14,405 nucleotides of DNA from assembly GCA_964526915.1 (NCBI GenBank), contig CAZGMS010000019.1, positions 1 through 14,405 of the forward strand, written 5' to 3'. The stretch comes from JAHJDR01 sp964526915. GTDB taxonomy: Bacteria; UBA10199; JADGCS01. Below, in pieces: positions 6,639 to 14,200 of the stretch (position 1 is the first letter of the stretch; every line of letters starts with the position of its first letter). The notes beneath the pieces are model-generated. The model was not told where the DNA came from and made no database searches. It worked only from the letters and a program-made list of their open reading frames with translations. The translations under genes were made by a program, and so were the position numbers.

Positions 6639-7136
6639 TTATGCCCCACAACACTTCTTGAACTTCTTGCCACTCCCGCAGGGGCAGGGGTCGTTGCGGC
6701 CTGTCTTGTTTTCTAACTTGATGGGCGTGTTTTTTTGAACATCGTAAAAATACCAAACCCCGTCTTTTCTTTTGAAAAGTGAGGTTTCGCGGTGATTGTA
6801 GGTGACGTTGTCCTGTGTGTAACGGGCGATAAATGAAATGACGGTCTCGTCATTATTCAAAGGGGAATCATCCACCGACTGGATCTCGAGCCCCAGCCAA
6901 TGGGCGTTATTGGCCCAATCTATGATTCCCTGTTTTTCCAGTGTCTTGATTTTTTCGGGGTGGTGGGTCGCAAAAATGTAATCCGTATTTTTGGCCACAA
7001 ACGCTGAGTACCGTGAGCGTAAGAGTTTCTCGGCGCTCGCGGGTTTTTCCAGTCCCAACAGGCAGGGTTGGCAACAGTTTTCGAAGTTGATCCCGGAGCC
7101 GCAAGGGCAGGGGTCGAGGATGGCGATTTTTGTCAT
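6639..7136 (-). CDS. YchJ-like (UPF0225) protein with two SEC-C zinc motifs
   Basis: A 165-residue protein with a SEC-C motif at each end: DPCPCGSGINFENCC (8-22) and NDPCPCGSGKKFKKCC (148-163). Each gives the CxCx(8)CC zinc ligand set known from the SecA C-terminus. Between them is an NTF2-like central domain starting ASAEKLLRSRYSAFVAKNTDYIFATHHP, a block characteristic of the YchJ/UPF0225 family. SEC-C is known to bind zinc and, in SecA, to contact SecB and ribosomes; the cellular role of YchJ is not settled. The ATG at 7136 follows the efp stop by one base, so translation is probably coupled. An in-frame ATG at 7160 would overlap efp and is less likely. Confidence 0.88.
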   Translation of the reverse strand: MTKIAILDPCPCGSGINFENCCQPCLLGLEKPASAEKLLRSRYSAFVAKNTDYIFATHHPEKIKTLEKQGIIDWANNAHWLGLEIQSVDDSPLNNDETVISFIARYTQDNVTYNHRETSLFKRKDGVWYFYDVQKNTPIKLENKTGRNDPCPCGSGKKFKKCCGA

Positions 7137-7137
7137 A

Positions 7138-7695
7138 TTATTTTTTTGCCCTTTCCACATACTCGTTGGTTTGTGTGTTGATCACCACGGATTCACCCGC
7201 TTCGATGAAAAGTGGCACTTTAATCGATAACCCTGTTTCCAGTTTGGCGTCTTTGGTTTTACCCGTGATGCCCTTTTGGGAAGGTTCTGTTTCAATGATT
7301 TTCATGGTGACGCTGGGAGGGATGTCGATGCCAATGGGGACTTCTTCGAAGATCATCACATCGTATTTGTGATCTGGCAGGATGTAGTAAATTGCGTCGT
7401 CTAGTACGTTTTTTCCCAACTCGTACTGGTCAAATGTTTCGGTATCCATAAAATGATACAGTTCTGCCTCCTGATAAAGGTATTGCATTTTGCGATTGTA
7501 CACCACAACCGATTCCACGTCTTCGGAAGAGCGAAAGCGTCTGTTGGTCTTGACGCCGGTTGTGAGGCTTCGCAAATCCGCATGCACAATTGCGTTGCCC
7601 TTTCCGGGAGTGATGTGGTCGAGCCTGATGATTCTGTAGAGGTCGTTGTTGAGCTTAAGAACCTCACCTTTTTTGATCTGTGTGGCGACTGTCAT
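7138..7695 (-). CDS. efp: Translation elongation factor P
   Basis: A 185-residue EF-P, the tRNA-shaped factor that relieves ribosome stalling at consecutive prolines. The N-terminal KOW-like domain has the loop ITPGKGNA with Lys32 at the tip that is modified in many bacteria. A lysine tip fits the EpmA-type beta-lysylation route, though no epm gene is in view. The two OB domains follow, with TFDQYELG near 87-94 and the closing domain carrying TKDAKLETGLSIKVPLFIEAGESVVINTQTNEYVERA, the family's signature C-terminus. GGAG sits 6 bases before the ATG. It is first in a two-gene unit with the SEC-C gene and back to back with ileS, clustering translation functions. Confidence 0.96.
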   Translation of the reverse strand: MTVATQIKKGEVLKLNNDLYRIIRLDHITPGKGNAIVHADLRSLTTGVKTNRRFRSSEDVESVVVYNRKMQYLYQEAELYHFMDTETFDQYELGKNVLDDAIYYILPDHKYDVMIFEEVPIGIDIPPSVTMKIIETEPSQKGITGKTKDAKLETGLSIKVPLFIEAGESVVINTQTNEYVERAKK

Positions 7696-7740
7696 TTAAG
7701 TCTCCGTGGTTTAATGTGTGGACAACCAATGCCGACGCCA

Positions 7741-7769
7741 AGCATAGCAAGTAACATGAGATTATTCAA
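7741..7769 (-). promoter_or_regulatory. Candidate extended -10 promoter of efp
   Basis: On the minus strand, TTGAAT (7769-7764), 17 bases and TATGCT (7746-7741) are spaced ideally. A TGC immediately before the -10 makes it an extended -10 type. Its start would lie about 40 bases upstream of the efp ATG. Confidence 0.5.
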
Positions 7770-7777
7770 AAGTATTT

Positions 7778-7806
7778 TTGACATATCGGGAGGGGAGTAT
7801 TATTTG
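7778..7806 (+). promoter_or_regulatory. Candidate promoter of ileS-valS
   Basis: A perfect TTGACA (7778-7783), 17 bases and a weak TATTTG (7801-7806). The first T of this -35 box could also be misread as a TTG start codon for ileS. The implied leader of about 58 bases shows no T-box features. Confidence 0.45.
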
Positions 7807-7870
7807 TCTACGCTCACTTGATAAGTTTGGGGATTCTCTGGTTTTCAGCGTTTCCCTGCAGGAGCGCCGC

Positions 7871-10800
7871 ATGACCTTTAAAGAAGCCAACCCCCAGATC
7901 GATTTTGCCAAGGAAGAAGAACAGATTCTCAAATTCTGGGAAGAGAACAGGATTTTTGAAAAAAGTGTGAAGGACCGTGCACACAAAAAATCATATACTT
8001 TTTATGATGGGCCACCCTTTGCCACGGGACTGCCTCACTACGGGCATCTGCTGGCCGGGATCATCAAGGATATCATCCCCCGTTACTGGACCATGAAGGG
8101 GCATCACATCGAGAGGCGCTTTGGTTGGGATTGTCACGGATTGCCCATTGAGGCTCTGGCACAGGATCAGCTTGGTTTGGCGGGAGTGGGGGCGATTGTC
8201 GAAAAAGGCGTGGACGTGTTTAACGAGACCTGCCGGTCCATGGTGCTCAAATACACGGCAGAGTGGCGCACAACGGTGAGGCGGATGGGACGCTGGGTTG
8301 ATTTTGATGACGATTATAAAACCATGGACGCGAGTTTCATGGAGACCATCTGGTGGGTATTCAAACAGCTTTGGGAACAGGGACGCATCTACAAATCTTA
8401 CCGCATCATGCCCTACAGTCACAAGCTCACGACCCCGCTTTCAAATTTTGAGGCGGGCAACAATTATCAGGATGTGCAAGACCCCGCGATCACGATCCGG
8501 TTGAAAATCAAACAGGGTGATCCCGATCTTATGTCTCAAGGCAACGCCTATGTTCTCATCTGGACAACCACACCGTGGACCCTCCCGTCCAATCTGGCTG
8601 TGTGCGTTGGGCCGGACATCACATATTGTGCCGTGCGCGACAAAGCCGATGGCAGCATTTTCCTTTTGGCCGAATCACGCTTGTCTGCGTATTACAAAAA
8701 GGCTGACGCCTATGAGATCATCAAAGCCTACAAAGGGGCTACTCTCAAGGGCTGGTGTTACGAACCCCTGTTTCCGTATTTTGCCGATCACGCGGGGGCC
8801 TTTGTTTTTTTAAATGGTGATTTTGTGACGACCGAGGATGGAACCGGTGTGGTGCACATGGCCCCGGCATATGGAGAGGATGACTTCACTGCCTGCAAAG
8901 ACGCCGGGATTTCCCTGGTTGATCCTCTGGACTCGGAGTGCCGATTCACAAACCTGGTGCCCGATTACGCAGGGCAGTTTTGCAAGGATGCCGACAAGGC
9001 CATCATCAAAAGGCTCAAGGACGAAAAGAAACTTGTTCATCAAACGACGATTGTTCACAGTTATCCGTTTTGTGACCGGACCGATACGCCGCTCATCTAC
9101 CGTGCGATCGACGCATGGTATGTGCGTGTGGAAGACCTGCGCGACAAATTGGTGAAGAACAATGCCGTTGTTCATTGGGTGCCGTCGTATGTAGGGGAGA
9201 AGCGTTTTGATAATTGGCTCAAAGAGGCCAAGGACTGGAACATCAGCCGCAATCGTTTTTGGGGCTCCTGCATCCCTGTGTGGATTGCCGATGATAAATC
9301 CGACATGTTTTGTGTGGGTTCGATCGCGGAACTTGAAAAACTGTCTGGTCAAAAAGTGACCGATCTGCACAAACACGTAATCGATCAAATCACGATCACC
9401 AAAAATGGCAAGACGTATCGTCGCACGCCTGAGGTTTTGGATTGCTGGTTCGAATCTGGTTCCATGCCCTATGCCCAGTGGCATTACCCGTTTGAGCATC
9501 AAAATGATTTCAACAAACTTTTCCCTGCGGATTTCATTGCTGAGGGTTTGGATCAAACACGGGGATGGTTTTATACGCTTTTGGTTTTGGGCACAGCGCT
9601 TTTCGATAAAAGCCCTTTCAAGAACGTGGTTGTCAACGGGATGGTGCTTGCCGAGGACGGTAAAAAAATGAGCAAGCGGCTCAAAAACTATCCGGACCCC
9701 ATGACTGTTCTCAAAACATACGGTGCCGATGCGCTCCGGCTCTACATGATTCAGTCAGCCGCTGTGCGCGCTGAGGAGCTCAGATTTTCCGAGGCTGGGG
9801 TCAAGGACATCGTCCGCCGAATTCTGCTCAAATGGTGGAACGCGTACACGTTCTTTGTGAGTTATGCGGTTGTGGATGGTTGGAGTCAGGGTAACGAGCT
9901 TACGAACTCACGAGCTCACGAGCGTGCGATGGCTGAAAACACGAATGTCATCCCTGCGATCCTTCGACAGGCTCAGGATGGTGAGCGAAGTCGAACCAAA
10001 GCAGGGATCCAAATAGAAAGAAACCTGGATTCCAGCCTTCGCTGGAATGACAAATCGATTCACGTTTCCCAAAACATCCTCGATCAATGGATTATCTCCC
10101 GCTTGCAGACTCTCCTCAAAACCACAGAAGAAGAAATGGAGGGGTACCGCTTGTACAATGTGGTGCCCGCTCTACTCAATTTCATCGAAGACCTGACCAA
10201 TATTTACATTCGCTTCAACCGCAAACGTTTTTGGGGCGAAGGCATGACCGACGATAAAAACGGGGCCTATCAAACCCTGTACGATGTCCTCTACACATTG
10301 GCGCAGGTGATGGCACCCTTCACACCGTTCTTGGCAGAAACCATGTATCACAATCTCAAGGTCGATGACGAGGTTGAGAGTGTGCATTTGCATGATTATC
10401 CAGTGTCCCATAGCGAACTCATCAACCCTGATCTGGAGGCTTCTGTTGCCTTGGTGGGGCGCGTGATCCTCATGGGGCGCAATGTTCGTGACCAGAATAA
10501 CATCAAGGTGAAGGTTCCTCTCAAAACCTTGCGCATCATCCATCGCGACGACAATCTGCATGATCGTCTGCGTTCCCTCGAAGGTTACATCAAGGATGAA
10601 CTCAACGTGCGTGTGGTTGAGTACCTGACCAATGAGGACGATTTTGTGGAACTCACGGCCAAGGCCAATGGCGCGGTGTTGGGCAAACGTTTGGGCAAGA
10701 AATTTGCCGAGGTCAACAAGGCCTTGCAGGCGCTCGATTCACAATCTCTCTGGAAGCTGGAACATGGTGGTCGTCTTGAGGTTGTGGGCGAGACCCTGAC

Positions 10801-11173
10801 TCTGCAGGATGTGATGGTGTACCGCAAACCCAAGCCCGGGCACGAGTCCATTGTCTCCGATGCCTATGTGACTGTGGAACTTGATACCACACTAGAGGAA
10901 GAGCAAATATGGGAAGGTTTGGCACGCGAGGTGGTGAACCGCATTCAAAAGCTCAGAAAAACGGCAGACCTAAAGTTGTCGGATCGTATTCAGCTGGAAT
11001 ACCACACCAACGCTGAACAGATCAGGTCTGCGATCACAGCCAATGAGCATTATATCAAGGAACAAACACTGACGGTGATCATGACCAGCACGGCAGATCC
11101 CAAAGGGCAGGCCAGCGAGGTGTGTGAGGTGGAAGGGCAGACGATCACGGTGGCGTTGAGGGTTGTCGCATGA
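7871..11173 (+). CDS. ileS: Isoleucyl-tRNA synthetase, eukaryote-like (type 2), with in-frame repeat insert
   Basis: A 1100-residue class I synthetase that charges tRNA-Ile. HYGH (56-59) is the HIGH motif, inside YDGPPFATGLPHYGHLLAG, the form seen in eukaryotic cytosolic and bacterial type 2 enzymes. GWDCHGLP follows at 85-92. The CP1 editing domain shows TTTPWT (232-237) and HMAPAYGEDD (329-338). KMSKR is at 599-603, followed by the helical anticodon-binding domain and a long C-terminal extension. Residues about 672-734 are not family sequence: they translate a tandem array and a palindromic element placed between the catalytic and anticodon domains (after AVVDGW, before NILDQWII). The frame stays open throughout. 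ATG 7871 has AGGAG 6 bases upstream, whereas the TTG at 7778 overlaps the -35 box. Type 2 enzymes are often mupirocin-insensitive (family knowledge). valS follows after 33 bases. Confidence 0.95.
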   Translation: MTFKEANPQIDFAKEEEQILKFWEENRIFEKSVKDRAHKKSYTFYDGPPFATGLPHYGHLLAGIIKDIIPRYWTMKGHHIERRFGWDCHGLPIEALAQDQLGLAGVGAIVEKGVDVFNETCRSMVLKYTAEWRTTVRRMGRWVDFDDDYKTMDASFMETIWWVFKQLWEQGRIYKSYRIMPYSHKLTTPLSNFEAGNNYQDVQDPAITIRLKIKQGDPDLMSQGNAYVLIWTTTPWTLPSNLAVCVGPDITYCAVRDKADGSIFLLAESRLSAYYKKADAYEIIKAYKGATLKGWCYEPLFPYFADHAGAFVFLNGDFVTTEDGTGVVHMAPAYGEDDFTACKDAGISLVDPLDSECRFTNLVPDYAGQFCKDADKAIIKRLKDEKKLVHQTTIVHSYPFCDRTDTPLIYRAIDAWYVRVEDLRDKLVKNNAVVHWVPSYVGEKRFDNWLKEAKDWNISRNRFWGSCIPVWIADDKSDMFCVGSIAELEKLSGQKVTDLHKHVIDQITITKNGKTYRRTPEVLDCWFESGSMPYAQWHYPFEHQNDFNKLFPADFIAEGLDQTRGWFYTLLVLGTALFDKSPFKNVVVNGMVLAEDGKKMSKRLKNYPDPMTVLKTYGADALRLYMIQSAAVRAEELRFSEAGVKDIVRRILLKWWNAYTFFVSYAVVDGWSQGNELTNSRAHERAMAENTNVIPAILRQAQDGERSRTKAGIQIERNLDSSLRWNDKSIHVSQNILDQWIISRLQTLLKTTEEEMEGYRLYNVVPALLNFIEDLTNIYIRFNRKRFWGEGMTDDKNGAYQTLYDVLYTLAQVMAPFTPFLAETMYHNLKVDDEVESVHLHDYPVSHSELINPDLEASVALVGRVILMGRNVRDQNNIKVKVPLKTLRIIHRDDNLHDRLRSLEGYIKDELNVRVVEYLTNEDDFVELTAKANGAVLGKRLGKKFAEVNKALQALDSQSLWKLEHGGRLEVVGETLTLQDVMVYRKPKPGHESIVSDAYVTVELDTTLEEEQIWEGLAREVVNRIQKLRKTADLKLSDRIQLEYHTNAEQIRSAITANEHYIKEQTLTVIMTSTADPKGQASEVCEVEGQTITVALRVVA
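9894..9925. repeat. Period-8 tandem array inside ileS
   Basis: Four consecutive 8-mers lie in the insert region of ileS: ACGAGCTT (9894), ACGAACTC (9902), ACGAGCTC (9910) and ACGAGCGT (9918). They encode about residues 675-685 (NELTNSRAHER). The same 8-mer type occurs in the spacer after pilC. Confidence 0.85.
9947..10051. repeat. Double-hairpin palindromic element inside ileS (105 bp)
   Basis: Hairpin 1 uses the arms GTCATCCCTGC (9947-9957) and GCAGGGATCCA (10001-10011). Hairpin 2 uses TGGATTCCAGC (10026-10036), loop CTTC and GCTGGAATGAC (10041-10051). The two halves are also inverted repeats of each other, with termini GTCAT and ATGAC. The element encodes residues 693-727 starting VIPAILRQ and ending SLRWND. 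It spans exactly 35 codons, with no stop. The same element without the nested loop insert lies in valS. Confidence 0.9.
9960..9998. repeat. 39-bp second repeat nested in the loop of the ileS element
   Basis: The loop of hairpin 1 is 43 bases here but only 4 (GAAA) in the valS copy. The extra 39 bases, or 13 codons, form their own hairpin: TTCGAC (9963-9968) pairs with GTCGAA (9989-9994), and GCTCA (9971-9975) with TGAGC (9982-9986). Exact borders are uncertain by a base or two. It looks like a distinct repeat family inserted into the first. Confidence 0.75.
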
Positions 11174-11206
11174 ACCAGAATAGTTTGCGACCATAAGGAT
11201 CTTATT

Positions 11207-14200
11207 ATGACCGAAGATAATCGATACCAATTTTTGGAAACAGAGACGCGGATATACAAAATGTGGCAGGAAGAGGGCTGTTTCAGATCTGCCATCAGTT
11301 CTACGGGCGAAATTCTCGATGAAAAACGCGCCAAGGCCAATCCGTATGTGATCGCCATTCCTCCCCCCAACGTAACCGGCCGGTTGCACATGGGGCACGC
11401 GCTCAACAACACCTTTCAGGACATGCTCATCAGGTTCAAGCGCATGGATGGTTTTGACGCTCTTTGGGTGCCGGGCACCGATCATGCGGGCATCGCGACA
11501 CAAACCGTGGTCAAAAAAATGCTTGATGCCGAAGGTGTGGATTACCGTGAGCTTGGACGCGATAAATTTATAGAAAAAGTTTGGGAATGGAAAAAGAAAT
11601 ATGGCGATTATATTTTAAAACAGCTCATGACGCTGGGTTGTGGTTGTGATTGGGATCGTACGCGTTTCACCATGGACGAGGGCCTATCCAAAGCCGTGAC
11701 CAAAACCTTCAAGACCTTGTACGATGAGGGATTGCTTTACCGAGGCAAACGCATTGTCAACTGGTGCCCCATAGATCGCACAGCACTTTCCGACGACGAG
11801 GTCGAAACAAAAGAAGGTGGCGAACCCGGTTTTTTGTGGCACATTGCCTATCCGTACGAGGTGGGGCAGGGTCATGTGGTGGTGGCTACCACGAGGCCCG
11901 AAACACTGTTTGGTGATGTCGCTGTGGCGGTGCATCCCGACGACGATCGCTATCAACACCTCATTGGCAAAAATGTCATTGTCCCCCTGCAGGGGCGCGC
12001 TGTTCCTGTGATTGCGGATGAGTATGTGGACAAAGCGTTTGGCACAGGCTGTCTCAAAATTACACCGGCGCATGATGCCAATGACTTTGAAGTGGGGCAA
12101 AGACACGGACTGGAACCGATCAATGTGATGAATGAAGACGCTACGATGAATGAGGTGGTACCGGCGTCCTATCGCGGGCTTGATCGCTACAAATGCCGCG
12201 AAAAGGCGATTGAAGAACTCAAAGAGCAGGGGTTACTCATCAAGGAAGAACCACGCATGACACCGATTGGTCGGTCTTATCGTTCCAAAGAGCCCATTGA
12301 GTATCGCTTGTCGGATCAGTGGTTTGTCAAAATGAAGCCTTTGGCCGAAAAAGTTTTGGCCCTTCACAACGGACTCAACATAGTTCCTCAGCGCTGGAAC
12401 AAGGTGTATCTGGACTGGATGACCAACATTCGCGATTGGTGTATCTCGCGCCAGATCTGGTGGGGGCACAGGATTCCGGCGTGGTATTGTGTAGGAGACC
12501 AAAGACCACAGACCAAAGACCAAAGTCAAACAGGGGATGAGCACACGAGGGATAGTTGTCATCCCTGCGAAAGCAGGGATCCAAATATTGTTGATCTGGA
12601 TTCCTGCTTGCGCAGGAATGACGAACCACTTTACGATCCATGCCCTCTGGGGCACAAGCGATCCACTATCCACGATCAACGCTGTTGTCCCCCCATCGTT
12701 TCCGAAACTGTACCCACCAAATGCCCGCATTGCGGGGGCACAAATTTGGTGCAGGAAAATGATGTTTTGGACACGTGGTTCTCCTCGGCCCTGTGGCCCA
12801 TGTCCACACTGGGTTGGCCAGACAAGACCAAAGATTTCGATCGCTATTTTCCCACCACCACACTGGTGACGGGCAAGGACATCATTTTCTTTTGGGTGGC
12901 CCGCATGAACATGATGGCGGCGCATTTCACAGGGAAGTTGCCCTACAAAAATGTGTTCATCAACCCCATTGTGCTCGATGAAAAAGGCGAGACCATGAGC
13001 AAATCCAGAGGCAACGGGATCGACCCGCTGGTTATCATCAACGGGGCCACCTTGGAGGAACTCGAAGGGCCGGTGAGAGAGGCGCGTCCTTCGAACATGA
13101 AGGAAATATTGAAGAGGATCGAAAAGAATTTTCCACAGGGTTACGAAGGGGTGGGGGCCGATGCCTTGCGCTACACCTTGGTGTACCTGAGTTCCAGCGG
13201 GCAACAGCTCAAGCTCTCCATGACAGCGTTTCAGGAGTTGGGCCGACGGTTTGTGACCAAATTGTGGAACGCAGGCCGGTTCATCATGATGAATATTGAA
13301 AACGCGGGAGAGGGTGCTCCGGTGGCTTTTGACCAGAACACGACCGATGAAGACCGTTGGATCCATGCACGCGCGCAGTTGGCCGCCAACAAGGTGCGCG
13401 AATGTTACGAATCGCATGACTTCACAAATCTGGGACAGTATTATTATCAGTACGCCTGGAATGACTTTTGTGACTGGTATATTGAGTTGTGTAAAGTCCG
13501 ATTAGCCTCAGAGGATCAGCCGCAAAGAAGAACAGCCTTGCACAATCTGTTGGTTGCCTTTTCCAAAACGCTCATTCTTTTGCACCCGCTGGTTCCGCAT
13601 GTGACCGAGGAATTGTGGTCACAAATGCTTCCTTTGGGAGACCGGTTTTCGTTGTGGGGTGATCAAAGGCCGCAAAGCAAAATCCTCATGCGCGAAACCT
13701 TCATGCCCCAACAGGCACTCATGCCTGTCGAGCAGGAGATTCTGGATCGTTTTGGCTGTTTTGAACTGTTTGTTTCGCAGTTGCGAACGTTGCGCAAAAC
13801 ATATCAGATCAAGGAATCACAAAAACTGTCAGCCTGTGCATTGCCTCTCGATGACACGGCGACTCGGATGCTCGAAACATCGCGTGCGGCCATCTGCCGT
13901 CTGGCACACCTGAGCGAGCTGAACGTGATTGCCGATCGGACAACCAAATCGGCACGAAGCGTCGGGATTGTGGAGAAGGGTTTTGAAATCTTTTTGGATG
14001 TGTCGCAGTACATTGATGTGGTGGCCGAAAAGGCACGTCTGCAAAAAGAGATCGACAAACTCTCTGTCCATGTGACGTCACTCAACAAACGCCTGCAGAA
14101 CAGGAGTTTTGTTGAGAACGCGGCCCCTGAGGTTGTGGCCGAACAAAGAGAAACCCTGAGTGTGAATCAAGACAAAATCAAAAAACTGGAACAGCTCTTG

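Noticed and set aside
7778..7870. N-terminal extension of IleRS from a TTG start
   Set aside because: The TTG is the start of a perfect TTGACA -35 box, and a good ribosome site precedes the ATG at 7871.
7801..7870. T-box riboswitch ahead of ileS-valS
   Set aside because: The leader is only about 60 bases, with no T-box consensus, specifier stem or terminator hairpin.
9890..10055. Intein or frameshift in ileS
   Set aside because: The insert lacks intein splice motifs and is far too short. The frame is continuous, so no frameshift is needed.
12233..13417. 394-codon open frame on the minus strand opposite valS
   Set aside because: It is a shadow of valS. The VIPAQAGIQ...WIPAFAGMT stretch is simply the palindromic element read backwards, a common source of spurious predicted proteins.
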